This document shows, piece by piece, positions 1-14,900 of a stretch of 64,000 bases of DNA (the stretch's first letter is position 1; each line of letters begins with the position of its first letter). Location: positions 285,653-349,652 of the forward strand of contig VYZI01000123.1 in NCBI GenBank assembly GCA_013397695.1, written 5' to 3'. The notes under the pieces are model-generated. The model searched no databases. It was not told the DNA's origin and saw only the letters and a list, made by a program, of their open reading frames with translations. The position numbers and the translations under genes are program-made. The DNA is from Centropus unirufus (taxonomy: Eukaryota; Chordata; Aves; Cuculiformes; Centropidae).

Positions 1-35
1 GAACTGAAAAAAAGGAAAAGAAAGCAAAGAAGATT

Positions 36-602
36 TGGCTGCCTTCCTGGGCAGTCTGTTCCAGTGCCCGATAACCCATTCAGGGAAGAAATTTTTCCTA
101 GTGTCCAACTTGACCCTCCCTTGGTGCACCTTGAAGCCATTCCCTCTCATCCTATTGCCTGTCACTTGGGAGAAGAGACCAGCACCCACCTCTCTACAAC
201 CTTCTTTCAGGCAGCTGTAGGCAGTGACAAGGTCTTCCCTCAGCCTCCTCTTCGCTAGGCTAAACCCCAGTTCCCTCAGCTACTCCTCCTGAGACTCGTT
301 CTCCAGCCCTTTCACCAGCATCTTTTCTCTTCTCTGGACACAATCCAAGACCTCAATGTCCTTCATGTGATGAGGGGCCCACAACTGAACACAGTTTTTG
401 AGGTGCGGCCTCACTAATGCTGAGTAGAGGGGCACCATAACTTCCCTGATCCTGCTAGGCATGCCAAGCCCACATGCCATGGATACAAGCCAAAATGTCA
501 TTGGCCCTCTTGGCCACTTGAGCCTACTGTTGACTTATATTCAGCTGGCCAAATGTCCCCAGGTTCTTCTCTGCCAGGCAGCTTTCTAGATATACTTCCC
601 AA
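36..602 (-). mobile_element. CR1 LINE fragment (ORF2 C-terminus and 3' part)
   Basis: The minus strand encodes the degenerate end of the CR1 reverse-transcriptase ORF. A 73-codon frame at 280-501 carries the hallmark block P-L-Y-S-A-L-V-R-P-H followed by W-A-P-H and V-Q-R-R. The 36-280 part is the 3' untranslated segment, beginning with the complement of the motif around 'ggcagtctgttccagtg'. The octamer tail itself is missing, so the 3' tip is truncated or lies just outside. The right end, about 545-602, still matches the region upstream of the conserved RT block. It is 5' truncated, as most CR1 copies are. Frames are broken, so it is inactive. Identification is by recognition of the avian CR1 consensus. 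Confidence 0.9.
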
Positions 603-3600
603 AGTAAAGGATTAGGTAGCAGTCATTGTAGACACTTTTGTGTACAAGATATAAAAAGCTGTAGAACTCACCAAAAATGAAAAGTAATTTAAAAATGTTA
701 AAAAAAATCATGGAACAAAAGGATTTTTGTGGAAGCTGAGGGGTTATGCTTCCACCTGGCTGTTTTTCCTGAATACATACTGGATTCTCAGATTAGATAG
801 AAGGCTAGACAGGCTTTTGACTTTTTCGCATAGTTTTCACTTCCTATTCCTTATACCCTGCCTCTCATAACAGACAATAAGAAAGGATCCCAGGACTAGT
901 AGTATAATATATAGGCCATTTTGCATTGCTATATCCTGGAAATCACAACTATAGTGTGACCGGGTTAGAGAATAGCATGCCCTGCAAAGCTGGTTGTTGA
1001 TTGAAACCATGACACCTGTATATTTTAAACCAAATCTTGAACCGATTTTGACATGTATATGTACCTCTTGAAAAATTGTGCTATTCAGGCCTTAGCCTCT
1101 ACCCTCTTCGTCTTCACACAGTTGCATGAGCTCCTTTTTCTTCCCATCATTTGCACTGCCTCCATGTATTTATCTCTGGTCATGGCTTCATTAAATTGAA
1201 ACAAATCTTCTGTCTTACTGTCTTAGTTTATAGGTTCTTGTGTAGTCATATCTATTATCCCAGTACCATAGAGTTCAACTAGACTTCAATTCTTTTGGCT
1301 GTGATAACCCATGAAGTGGTTTCTAAGGGAAAGACTTGAAGGGAGACAAGAGTTACCTTGGGAGTAGTTTGTCCTAAGCATGTTGCTCTGTAAATCCATT
1401 AGGGTTCTGAGCAGCCATTTGACTCTGTATCAGAGCATTAAATTGGGGAGACAGCTGGCAATAGCTCAAAGCAGCTGCTCTCTTCCCTCTCTCCCTGCTG
1501 CCAGGACAGGTGGTCTCTCAAAATTATCTTGTCTGTTAATAAACGTATAATAAGATTCCATCCACTTGGTTAGATTTGGCAAAAATCTAATACTTCTGCC
1601 AGTCTTCATCAAGCTTCTGCCATTCATGATGTTGCAATAACTAGGGACTGAATTGGCACATGCCTTGTTCAGTACTTCTGCAAAACATATAAGGTGTATT
1701 GGACCAAATCCTGCTAATGATTGAGTCAAGCTGAGTCTCTGCACTCTTCAAGATACTGTAACGGTTTTGGGGTTAGCTTATACTTTTCTGCTTACTCTTT
1801 TGCAGTGTCATATGTGTGTTAATTTCCAAGCCATTTTGTTCAAGTCGACTTGGAATTAGGAAAGTACACCAAGTACTCGACAGCAAGCATTTCTTAGTTT
1901 CCTAGATTTTATCTTTTAAATACAAAATACTCTACTTACTGTTAACAAATATTTATTCAACTTTTTCTTTAGAAATGCAATGAGACAAAACAGAGTCCTA
2001 CTATTTTTCTAAACAGAAAACACCAGAATATAGACTCTTCAGCTTCCAAATGATTGTTGAATTATTTAGCACAGTTCTTCTAATAACCTCCCTCTGATGG
2101 CTACTTTTTATGTGCCTTTGGGAGTTAAATCTAATTAGAGTTGCTGTAGAACTGTTTGGTATATGTCTCAGAATTATTTGCCCCCCTGCCCTCTTCCATA
2201 CTTCATACTTCCTAATTAACTCTAAAAAGGAAACAAAAAGGAATTGACACACATCTCCACTTTCACCTAGAACACACTAAAGTTCTCCACAGAGTACCAT
2301 TGAAAAACCACACTGACAAAGAATGAATCAATTAGTTTATAAAACACAGGAAATATATTTTCTTCTATGACTTACACACAGATCTTCGGATTCTGAAATA
2401 TATATAATTCTATTTATAAATATCCTGGATAGGATAGGTTAGGTTAAACACTCTGTACTTTCCAGTAAAAGTTTGTATTCTAAATTATTATATTTATATA
2501 TGTTTTAGAAACTACTGTCAACTTTAACAGAACATCTTTCCCATGGGTTGTAGGAATGAAATAGTGAACAAAGGAGCTAAAATTAGATACTGACTACATG
2601 AGCAACTGTTAGCATGTAAGCTGCACAAAAGATGAACATTTTTAAGTTTATATCTTTAAGCTAATATAGAATTAGACTTCATTTCTCATACATCAAGAAA
2701 ATGAGAACATAGTCCCCAAAGTTATAACAGATTGCAAGGAATGAAGGAATCTGTCTGTAATAGACACACATCATCTCAGGAGGCCAGACGCACGATAACT
2801 CACATTCTAAGGAATGGAATTCTGCAAACAAAGAAGCATGTTTGGATTGTGTTTGTTTTTTCATTTCTTCTCCGGTTAGAGGGAGAACCGATGGAGTCAC
2901 CCAACTCACCACCAGATACTGCTGAGCAGTGTTAGCAATTTTGGCAAGGGATATATTCAGATGACATCACCAACGTATTTAATCTTTTCACTTCAGATGG
3001 TGCTTCTGCATTGTTACAGTGAAGTTTTCCATTCGTTCATTATATCTTGTATAATGAATCCAAAGTGAGTCTGTAAATCCTATTTCTGGTACTATTGTGA
3101 AACATTTATTAAGTTAGTTATCCATGAGTTCTTAGTAGTTTGGGTGGTGTTTCTTTGGTCATCTTTTTCTTACATAAAAAGTTCTACTAATTTTATTTCC
3201 TTGTGAACTTTATTTTCTCTAGGTGATACTCAGACTACACCATTAATAATAAGAAATCTCATTTTACACAAATAACTTCAATGGTATCCTCTATTGGTTT
3301 GGTGTCCTTCATTATGTATAGTATCTTGTGGGACTTACATAATTTTAAAAAAAAATATTTCCCAAGGCACTGCATTTAAAGAAAATATTTTCACACGGTT
3401 TCTGATTACACAAGGATTTTCAAGGTAACTAAATATGGCCATTACAGATATACTTTAAAGCCCTGTGCTCTTGAAGTTCATGACAGGATGAGAAAGTCAG
3501 CTGCACTTCACTTTAGTGAGGAGACAGAGTGAAACTAAATAGTTGATAAATAGTCTTTACTGCATCCTGTCAATAAAGGTTATTTAGTTTTTGAGACTTT

Positions 3601-3789
3601 AAATTCACTTTACAATCTGTTCATTTGGGTTTGCTCTTTGGGGTTTGTTCTACAACTTGTTTGTAAAAATAAGTTAACAAGTAATATTATTTTACTGGTA
3701 GTTGAACAGAAAAATCAACAAGAAAGACTGTATTTTGACTGTTCAAGAGGAATAGGTACTGATGAATTATGGATTGAGTAATTACTCAG
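603..3789. other. AT-rich intergenic stretch, no gene seen
   Basis: No frame longer than 92 codons and no recognisable repeat apart from short A/T runs. Minus frames at 1466-1744 and 2679-2912 have no codon or splice support. Nothing else supported. Confidence 0.6.
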
Positions 3790-3965
3790 TGAGATAGCTC
3801 AACACTGGCTGAAGTGTGGTCCCAAAGAATTGTGATCAAGTTGAAGTCCACCTGGAGGCCAGATACTCATAATATGTCCCAGGGGCAGATACTGTGGCAA
3901 ATTCTGTAACTGCCACTCCAAACTCTCCATTAATGACCTGGAAACTTGAACAAGGTGATCCCAAT
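3790..3965 (+). mobile_element. Old CR1 fragment (ORF2 RT core)
   Basis: This stretch aligns by eye with the CR1 RT segment that encodes the 'A-Q-R-V-V-V-N-G ... S-G-V-P-Q-G-S' region: 'caaagaattgtgatcaa', then 'ccacctggaggccag', then a degraded 'gtcccaggggcagatactg' and 'attaatgacctgg'. Compare the much better copy at 45463-45600, which has the same order of blocks. It is strongly diverged with frames destroyed, so it is an old insertion. The boundaries are vague. Confidence 0.6.
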
Positions 3966-5319
3966 TTTGTATTTAAGAGTTGAGATGCCTGCAGATGGAT
4001 CAGAATCTTCTTGCTTTTCTTCTCCTACAACATCTTAGCAGAGTACATTTTTCATTCTTAATAGCTTATTTCTTTAACGTGTGTACAGCACCCATTAACA
4101 GAAGTAGGTACTGGGAAGGATGTTAATGTATAGCAGTTCTAAGTGTATTCATGATGCTTTCCTGTATAATGGGCAATCAGATTCTTACACTAGTTATATG
4201 AAAAATAAAGTCTTACTTCCACTTGTCGTATGCTTCCTTTGCCCATAACAATATTTTTGAGTGTAACAATGAGGTTACATGTAGTTTTTGAGGGCAATAT
4301 ATACCATGTGTGTCTATATAAAAAAATATCTATATGCATGCACACATCTATCCTATATACATCCATATTAAGAGACTGGTTTTCAAAAGAGATTCAAATT
4401 GGTCACAACTCCCCTGTTTGTCCTATAAAAAGGAAACTCACTTAAACAAACTTGAGCTAATTTATACTTTTTAGTGGGCAGAGTTTTTTAAGTTCCCATA
4501 TATGGGTAGGCCTTCAAAGCTGCTTCTTGCTGCAGATCAGGTACCTGAGGAACAGTGTCAGGGAAAGCTACTCAAACTGATTCTTCTGTTGTGCCTGAGT
4601 ACCAGTGTGATGGGACTGCTTCTAGAGGTGAGGGTGTAGTTCAGTCTTTAAACTACAGTAGGTTGGATTATTTATTACATTTACAGAATTATTTATTTCT
4701 GTTCACTAACAGGCTTTGATTTCTATAAATGCTTTTGGAATGCATCATTGCTTGATCAGTTTAGCCATACAAAATCTAACTTTCGTTTGCCTCAATTAAG
4801 GCTCAGTCTTGTAAGGCTCTGAGACTTTTCATGACATAGCATTTTTGCTTTTTGAATCATTGACTGAAAGCTGCAGGAGCATGATGAAGGACAAATAACA
4901 AACAAGATAGAGCAACTGGTCTGGTTTGCTAACAAATCTTCACATATGAATACAAATCCTCCTTGAGGACCACTCTCTGATATTTATGATCATGGAAGTA
5001 ACACTCATTTTTTTTGTCAATATCAAATAAAAAGGGTCAAAAACAAAGGTTGAATGAAATGGCTATTAGAAACCTGAACAACCATTCATCCCTTCATGCA
5101 TACTGGCCTTTATCAGGCCCACAGAAGCTTTAGGTCAAGAAAAATAAAAGAGGAAGAGGAGGAAACAAGAAAAATTATTTGCATCTAAGTTTCTTCTACG
5201 TTATAATTCAAAACCTAGTCAGAATGCTGCATAAGCTGGCAGCACCACAGCAAGAAAAACTTGCACAATTCCTCTCTATTTTGCTTTCCCTTTCCAAGAA
5301 CTCATTTTTCTTCACTTAC

Positions 5320-5347
5320 CTTGGGTTGCCTCTCAAGCTCATAGATA
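5320..5347 (-). CDS. Possible 28-nt exon (microexon candidate)
   Basis: On the minus strand a moderate acceptor (intron ending ctcaccacag, exon starting at 5347) is followed 28 nt later by a near-perfect donor (CCCAAG then gtaagtgaag, exon end 5320). One frame reads I-Y-E-L-E-R-Q-P-K and ends in phase 0; a second frame is also open and the third has a stop. No neighbouring exon of the same gene was found in this window, and strong splice-like pairs occur by chance in 64 kb. It is unrelated by position to the gene at 53-64 kb, whose stop codon lies far away. Treat as a candidate only. Confidence 0.2.
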
Positions 5348-8300
5348 CTGTGGTGAGTTGATTTGTCACACAAAACTGGTGAAATTTATATGTGTGTGTA
5401 TATATGCATCTCCACATTGTTGGCTGCTTTATATGTTAAAACCACTGAGTTAAAAGCATGATAAAGACGAGACGTGGCATAAGGCAGAGGGCCGAGGTTA
5501 AAGGGAAGATAACACAGAATCCAGAAAATACTAGATGATATAAATGGATCTGAAGTCTATGTTCCACGCTGTCATGTTATGATCATCTCTCTGTTTTGCT
5601 AAAAAAAGGGCAGCACTATATTCTCTCAAAGCAGTGACACGGCTACCTTTCATATGGCTGTGGGCAGGCTTGAACACTAATCCAGGAAATGGAAAACCTT
5701 TTGCAATAATAAATTTTAATGTCTCATGTTTTAAAATTATTTCTTTTTTAAATATGATTTTTTTCCACTGCAACTTGAAACTTCGAGAAAAGGACTGATA
5801 AATACATATCATTGCAGAGTATGGAATTTAATCGTAATGATGGTGGAGAAACTGTATTAATTGCTGATACATGCCTACCATGGAAGCATTGAACCTGTTT
5901 CAAGGACAGTCAACAGCCTACTCATTACCATTATGTTATACCCTCCTTTTTATGGCAAATATTATAAATCTCTGTAGAGAATTATTTTACCCTCAGCAAA
6001 TTAAAAGAGGGGATCTGAGTGTAGTATAGAATGTATGAAGCATATTATATACATATAAGCATATAAAATATTATTTTAACACTGAAACTTAAAAGCTAAA
6101 TAATATATATGTACTGTGTATATATCATTGTAAATGTTTTCATGTAAATAAAAAATTGAGCCTATTTTCAAGACAGCAGACTACTTCATTTGCCTGTTAT
6201 CCAGGAAAAGGACACAGTTATAACATGCAAAAGGAGATCACTACAGCCTTGGAACTGTACTGCATGGAAAGATTGTCTTAAAATACACAAATAATATAAA
6301 ATTTATTATTTTGAGCATAGTGTCAAATAAATACAAAGGGATTCTTTCTGTGCTTATGTAATCCAGTAAATATGATCTTTGACATTTCTAGTAGAAGGCC
6401 ACAGGGTCTGCACCTACCTGACAGAGTAAGGTCTCATTGCTGATCTGGGCTTATTTCAACCACAGGTGAGCTGAGCTATGAGTAATGTGGTCTATTTGAA
6501 TGTTAAAACATTAATTTCTGGACAATTGTTAACATTGCAAGTATTTCTTCTAATGCTCTAACAACATTTACGACATAACTGTTTAAACATAGATAACAAA
6601 ATGGGCAAGTTATTAAATCATGGTATACTAGGGAAAATGGCATATAAATTCTGAAACTTCATTGGTGGATTCGGGTTAAAAAAGTCTGTAAATGGACCTT
6701 TTATATGTGAAATTCACAGTGTAGGTATCTGTTTAGAAAAGTTCACACTGTCCACAAACTATTTATGATTTTAGTTCCCTTTCACTTCACTGGTATATAT
6801 TTTGTTACTTCACTCTCCTTTTTTAAGGTTTTACAGGTTACGTGCTGTGTGAACACAGATGGTAGAAAATTCTGCTGTCAGAAACAGAGGAATAAAATTT
6901 GGTTAAGTTCACTAGAATGATTCTGTCCAAACTGGAAAATTAGCCATTTTGATGATCGAAATAACAAAATAAATAGTTCCAAATTTCAAATTCTAGATTC
7001 AAGTCTTCCTTTTTTTATTAGAAACTGAGGTAATGAAATTAATGCATTGGCATATGATAGTGTGAGTGACCCTGTTTAGCAAATAGAAGAGAAACTTGAA
7101 GTAAGATATGATTAGAGCCACAGCAGTGGTACAAAAAATTGGTTAAACGATTAAACCATTTAAATTTAGGTAACCAAATAATAACCTGTCACCTATGTGG
7201 CAGGCAGGTGTTTTAGGCTCACATTATCATTTATATCAAGGGAGAGCTACTCACTACAGTCAATGGACTCTAGCGGCATTGAGCTGAGAATCCACTATAA
7301 AAAGATTTAATTTTCAGAGTTCAGGTGGTTCATGTCACCTGAAATTCCATAGGATATACCATCTAGGCTCTAGGTGCTGCATGAGGGCACTAGTGTCCTG
7401 TTGGTCCATGTGTCACAAGTCTTTGTTTTTGTGACTTAAAATAATAAGTATTTCTACCAGCTAACTCAAAACTGCTGCTGGTGTACACATTTTATTGTAT
7501 ACGCCCATTTACTTTAGAGTATTTCAAATAATTTTCAATGCACATATTGAACACTTTACACAAATAGCTGCATAAAATTGAGCAGATACCAATCTGAATA
7601 ACTGGTAGGATAACTTGAAATCCCACAATTTGACACTTCATCTCACCTATGTTTTAGATCCATAATGAAATTTTCTGTATTTAAAACAGCTTTCTCCATG
7701 TTATTGCCAGTCAACCTGATGTTAAAAAAGGAATGGTGCCAAAAAAAAATTAATCTACTTTCAATTTCTTTCCCTTCCTTTAGTCCCTCCCTGATCTTGT
7801 TATGACTCCATCTGTAAGGAAGCCAGAGCAGGAATAATTAATCATGTTCAATAAGAATTAATGGTTGAAAGTAGGGCTGTGATTTGATATTATGCAGCTT
7901 ATTAGACTGGGAAGAAAGGTGTAAGTTCATTCTTATTAGGAAAGTTATCTATCATTATCTCATAGCTTTTCAGTGAAGATGCCATTAACACTTTAACAAC
8001 TCTTCTAAATAAATTTGAAAATAAAACCTTAGCCATTAAAAATGTTCTAAATCTGGAAAAGCAAATTTCATTCAGTTCCTGTTCCATTTGAAAACAGGTA
8101 AATATGAATAAATGTGATGTGCAATGGGTCAAAGGAAACTTTCATTTTTTTCATCTCAGCATATGAAATAGCTTTCTAACACATGTGAAAAGTTGTGCTA
8201 CTCCACCTTTACCTAGATTCTCTGTTTAGATCTCTGAATTTATCACTGAAAATCTATTTTCATTGAAAAATAAAGTCTAGTTATGACTACCATAGGAAAA

Positions 8301-9190
8301 CAGAGGTCAAAGATAGTAAAATTGCAATGCTGGTCAAAGTAGCTCCAAAGAAACACTACATTGTATGATTAAACAGGTGCAATTGTGTTGATAAGGCCAT
8401 AGTCATGCAAATATATCTACTGGTTTGGTACTAGTTTTCTCAGAGCAAGTGTATCAAATTTCAATCTATTGTGATGCCAGCTCAGAGATGAAACTCCCTT
8501 CCTTATCTCTGTACTCACAGTAGAGGTGGACTCCTGATAATGCCCATATTTGTTTACAGCCCAACAAAATAGTGCCTTTTCTTGACTGTGGGTCAACAAT
8601 GCAAATTAATGCCACCTCCCTAGCATTACATGGACTACTGCTGGAAGGTGATTTAGTTAGATGTGCAAGCCTTCAAAATAGAGCTGCTATGTACTTTTTA
8701 CTGTTAGCACAAGGTCACTGGTATGATTTTGAGGGACTTCGTGGCATGAACCTTTCTGATTACTCTATTTATAGAAGTATTATATAGATTGCAACTCCAA
8801 GCAAGTTTTTTTATTTACAAAGACGGGGGAGATGAGGGAATTAGTGAATTTAGTTCAGAAACAATTTTTGGCATGTCTGAACCTGCAGCTGGGCCCCGGG
8901 AAAAGGTATGTCTGCTAGCTGAGAAGTAGGCCTGGGAATAGAGTTTTGATTACTGAAAACATAGAACAGTGTGCCCAGAAGCCAAGGATTGTTTATATAA
9001 ATGGTTTCCTTGTTATCAGTAGTCTTTAGATTAAAAGCTAGCTGTGCTCATGGTAATGATGGGAAAGTGCTGGAGAACTTTGTCTTTATCTGCTACGTCA
9101 GCTACTTTACTCACATTTGTATATCTGCTGAACTTTTAATAAAACAATTTCAATTCAAATCCTTGGGGTCCATGCCTAAACATGCCTATA

Positions 9191-9210
9191 NNNNNNNNNN
9201 NNNNNNNNNN
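9191..9210. other. Assembly gap (20 N)
   Basis: Run of 20 unknown bases. True length unknown. Confidence 0.99.
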
Positions 9211-11915
9211 AAATAATTTAATTTACTGTGTCAAATTGCTCAGACATAAAGGCAAAGATAAACTAAACTACAAGTCTATAGAAAAATCCCTAAGCATAGA
9301 AAATTTTTTATATGAATGGCTCTGAATAACATGTATCCTCTTGGTGTAATTCCCTCCTTATGAGACATGTTGTGAAATAATTCAGTTAATAAGTCTGTTG
9401 CAGAGAGGAGGCTTATTCCTGTAGAATGTTTGCTTGAAGTATAGAGAAATTATTCTTGATGCACTACCAGAATATTTATAATATATTGTATGAACGCAAA
9501 ATGATTTAGATTTACATTTTGATTTTTTACAAGCCCTTGGCCTTCTATGGATTAAGAAATTGTCTAAGGAAAATCTAACATAAAGTGACTAATTTTCTTC
9601 TATGTTTTTAAACTAAAAAGTTGCCTATATCTTCAAGGTTTCCCTGAAGGATAGTACAGAGGGCAAATAAAGGTAAAGAGTGACCTAAGAAGTTGATGAC
9701 TGTCCAAGTATATGGATAGAAATAGAGGAAAAAAAGTTTGTTTTATTGTTCATATGTGTGTTTATAGGAAAGCTGAAAGGGGCAAAATCAACTCACGTGT
9801 AATAGTTTGCAACACCCTGGGATCTGTCCCCTTGCTTTGAGTTTGATGTAGCATTTTAAAGTAAGACAAAATATTAATTTAAATGATGAAGAACATAAGA
9901 TTTGCAGATCTAAGCAATCATTATCAACCACATCATATTTTCAAAGTTTAGCAGTGCCATCATCCATCCTCTGTGCAAAGTATTTTATTAATTGTAATAA
10001 TTATTATTCAGTCAGGCACTTTCAGGTTGCTCTATCATGAGTATATTTTTTGACCTAGGACATGACTGCTAAGTCTGCAAGTCAGTGTTAAGGACAATGG
10101 GCACTTGAGATGTATGAGCATAGCTGCTTGTGCATGACTCTGAAAGCTTAATCAGTTTCAGTAAATCTCTTGCATTCAATTATGGGCCAGTATGTGCTGT
10201 TTCTATTGACCTCTTTACTGGGGAAAGCTATTGAAGTAGGTATATTTGCACAGTTCATGACAGCGTAACATAGACAGTTAGAGGGAAGTTTATGGGGATA
10301 TGTAATAAAAATGGACAAATAATTTGGATAATTTAAGACCTAAACAAGATACATTTACAGTAAATTATAGCTATAATGCAGTTAAGAAAACACTATAGAT
10401 GCTGTAATTGCTTAAATCAGTCCTATGTTGTACTTAACTTCCCCAACTTTGAGAAGGAGGTGAATTTCCTACTGACTAGAAAAGACTTGCTACAGTGCAT
10501 TGGGATTTTATTTAAGATAATCTTGCTGGACCTCCTCCTGAGTCTGAAGATCAGCTGTCAACAGAAAGGGACGGATTCATAAAACATACAATCATACCAG
10601 TAAAGGGGTAGATATAAATACAGAGAGGTTTGTGTTTCCAAAGCTGTGTGGAGAGAAGACTAACACCATGAAAGTTAGTGTGGCATTGCAGATCTAAGTT
10701 TTCAGTCAGCAATCTGTTGATTGACGGGAACATCCAGAAGAATAAGCAACTGGATGATCTAACATTACTGAATGTATCTACATGGAAATGGGAACCAGGG
10801 TGGCAGATAGAAATGTTATAAGGAAGGACTAAATAAGTTGTAGGAATGAGTAAGATTGTACAGCTGCAACTAATTGGTAACAGTGCAGAATTTTAAAAGG
10901 AGTCACAGCAGACTGACTAGAATACTGCATTAGACACATGAAAATAACCTATTTAAGAAAGAGAAGTGGGAGTATATCTCAGCTAATGGACTAGACTCAC
11001 TTATCAAGCTTTCTGGAAGGGATTCAAAGAACGATGCGGCACAAAAAGCATCATCAAGGGTAGTAATACAAAGGAAATGCAACACCAATCTGAGGTCTGC
11101 TACAACAAGCAGCCCATATTTAGCTGGGAAAAGAAATTGGAGTCTTACTTGGCATATAGTTTGCACAGAGTAACTTTCATTTCACCTTCTTGATAGAATG
11201 TCAGGAATATTCAGACATACCATTATCTTTACAACCCTTACGATTAGTATTTATTTACTTTAAAGTTGTATAAACATAGTAAGTGAGCAGTTCCTCAGTC
11301 AAGGTAAGGCCATAGGCATTAGAAGTCTTGCAAGCTTTAGACGTTTATATAAGACATATCACATTTATATTTTTAAAACAAACAGAAAATTCAGCAGCAT
11401 CTGATTTCAATAAAATAATTGAAAATAGCAGAGTATTTAACAGAAATATAAAGGGATTAACTATGTCCTCATAGCGTGCCTTTAAGATCTTTGAAGATTT
11501 AGTCCACCACTCTTATCTCATTTGATTAAAGGAGAATTTCATAATTTCCATAGGTCAAAGTTGTTTATATTAAATCCACAGAAAAGTGCTTTTAGGACAT
11601 AGTGACTAATTTTTTGTTTCCTAATGATTTTATGTTATTATCATAAGACTTATTTTCCCAAATGTTCCTCTTTACATATGAGTTTAAATGTCATATAAAT
11701 ATTAGGGCATGAAGACTATGAAATCTACTCACTTTTTCCTGACAGATTATGAGGGCCACAATAGATTTTTCTTCTTACCAAGAAAATTGGTGCATGCAAT
11801 ATATAAAGCCTACTTCTTCATGTCATTCAAATAGTATGTAATTCCATATTTTAAGTATATACTTTATACTACAGCATCAGTAATTTCATTAATTGCTGTG
11901 AAAATGTTGTGTGAG

Positions 11916-11958
11916 AAAAATCACTGTTAGATCTTAAAAAATCACTGTTAGCATCTTA
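11916..11958. repeat. Direct duplication, about 21-bp unit, two copies
   Basis: The phrase 'aaaaatcactgttag' followed by 'atctta' occurs twice back to back, the second copy with one inserted base. It is a recent local duplication with no evident function. Confidence 0.8.
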
Positions 11959-14900
11959 GAAGTAATTATTTTGTTGCAGGTCAAGATGTTAGACCGATTA
12001 TGTGACCACAGAAGTTTTTTTATTGTATTGATTCCTCTCACCCCCAAATTACTAGATCTGAGTACAAATGAGTTTGAATATTCTAATAAATATACCCAGG
12101 ATATTTTACTCACTAAAGTGGAGAATGAGCTAACTGTATTAATTAATAAATGACATTTCTGAGAGCCTAAATTTTAGTAGGTGAACATGAATTCCTACCT
12201 GAATGAGGGCATGCTGGTTGCCTGAGCAAAAACTTCTCTTTTTCACAGGGCATTTATGTCAAAAGTGGAAGGATGATGGTTAGGCCTCATTCTCTGCTAT
12301 TGTACTGGAAGCTACCGGCCTTGCAGTGAGGAATCTCTAGCAGCCCTCTTGTCAGAAACTGTAATGAAACAGTAGATTGCTGGAAAAGGTTGACTTCATA
12401 CTGAAATTTAAAAAAACCTCCACACTTTTCAGTTTGGCAGCTGAATATCTGCTACTGATGCCTCTAGTGTAAACATCTGAAGACATTCAGGTGTAAGAAA
12501 CAGAAGCAGAGTTATCCAAAACTGATATCTACCTATGGAAATACAAACATGAAGATTCTTTTCCTAACAATAGGAAAGTGTGCAATCACTTCAGTTCAAC
12601 TTCTGATGCAGTCCTCAAAATGACTTAAAATTTGACATAATTTGACAGGTTTTATCAGCATTTGGACATGTTCTCTTATAAAATGATCCCTCCAGCTTGT
12701 GGTTCATTCTTATCAGAACAGAAACCTCTTCATAGATCTGACAGATCATCTGAGCTCTGGCTGTTATAGGGACATCAGAGGAGTTACACTTAAAAGTTTT
12801 AAATATAGGCACATATATCCAAAGATATATAAGGAGAATTAAGAGTGCATGTAAGACATCAGTTCAAATGTGATTACATCAAATAATATAAACAGCAAAC
12901 ACCTTAACATTATCTGAGTTGTATTTTGCCAGTTAATAAAATCATTCATACATCATTATTTTGATTTGCCTCTACTTTGAGATGTTAGATAAATTGACTT
13001 CTTTATTCAGGTGCACAGTACCGTGATACATTAAGGCTAGTTTTGACATTTCTAGGAAGAAAAATGAAAATTCATGGACGGGAATATTGTATCTTTCATG
13101 CCTATCCAGAGTGATGCAGCATGTGCAAATTGTTCTACTACATTCACCTCTCACTTCATGTGTTACAAATATTACAGGAGACAGATATTTTCACACATTA
13201 ATTAGCAATTAAAAACTTTATAAATAAAGTCAATTCATAAAGACGTGTCTTATTAAAATGCAAACTATTATTCCAGATGACTTTTAAATAAGAAATGAAC
13301 AGAAATGCTAAAGACTGACTACTAACCATGCAAGAACATCTTGAGAAACAATTTATTGAATATTAATGAACTGAAAATGTCATTTCTGGTCCAATTACTA
13401 CAAGTAATTAGGTTTTTTTTTTTAATTATGGAGGAAGTGGAATTTTAATAAGGTCAATTTTACAATTATCATTTTGAAAGAAATTCTAATTGTATTGTCA
13501 TAATCTTATATAAAAAATAGAATCAACTCAATAACATCTGTTGAATGTAATGTAAATAGAGAAAAAGTATTGTGCTAATTCAGTAAGAAGTGATATTTTA
13601 ATGAGAAATTGTTTTATTTTTAAAGATGGAAAATAAGATTGTCCCAATGTATTAGTTATAGTGACAAAAACCATGATGCCATTAATTAAAATATTTTAAT
13701 ATGAATGATTAGAAGCATTAATGCAAAACTTTTGTAATCTATTCTGCATGACTGTTAAGTTTAGTAAAATTAAAATAATTACTTCCTTACTTGGGGGGAG
13801 GTACTGTTTTTTACAATATGCGCTCTAACTGCAGTTTTTATAGAAAAGGTCAGCCCTTTGCTATAAAAACATAATTTAGTCAAGATTGTATTATAGCTGG
13901 AGATTTAAAAACTCAAAGGTCAATACCTTTGTGCACTTTGTTATTTAACATTTATATTTGAGAAAATATCCCCTTACTGAATTCTTTGATGTAACTTTAA
14001 AAGTTGGTTGGAACACAATAATTTTCACCTTTAACACAGAATGTCAGATTTATTGTATGAATTTAAACTTTAATCTTACATTAAGACAGTACTTTTGCAG
14101 CTAGAAACATGGGTCCGCTTTTTTTTGTACGTAAGAAATCATTCTGTGAAAGCAATGAATACACAGTAAAATCAGTGATGTATACGCTGTGATTTGCAAA
14201 TTTCAATTGAAAGCTATCAAAAGGCATTATGTGAGCAAATCTCCGTATTTTAATCCGTAGTATTATTAAAAAGAAAAAACTTTAAAAATGAGTAATGCTT
14301 GATTGAAAAAAAATCTATGGATGTCTCTATTTTTAAAGGTATAAAGGAAAAACTTCTAATACACACCTAGAAATCTTTAAAATCTGTATTTCTTTTTTAT
14401 ATGGAATGTGCTTGTGGCTTGTTAGGAGGTCATAGCTGGGAGATATTCCGAAGTATGTTCTAGTTATGTAAAATGAAATACTGATATTTTGGTCAAGTGT
14501 ATCTTTCTGATCAAGAGTAGAATAAATGAAAATATTTCTAGCTGTTACATTTATAAATAACATTCCTTTGAATCATTGAACATTCATAGACAATTTAAAA
14601 AAAAATAAAGAATCTTAAAACCATTTTACTGGACAAAAGCACACCATTTATTTTTATATCCCTAGCAAATGCAGTGAACTGTTTTGTTTGTTTAGGATTT
14701 TTTCCTCCTTAATACAAACATGAAGACTTCTGTCATGTATTCCTATAGTCTTCTTTGGACTAAACTAATTTAGATCCTTCTTTCTCCTTCACATATTAAT
14801 GTGTTATGAACTTGTAAATCATTATTATTTCATCTATTTGGAACTTAACATATCACTTTTAGAACATTTTTTAATGTAAAATTGTCTAGAATAATGGCCT

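Noticed and set aside
5531..5812. 93-codon minus frame
   Set aside because: No domain, neighbour or splice context; length is within chance for this base composition.
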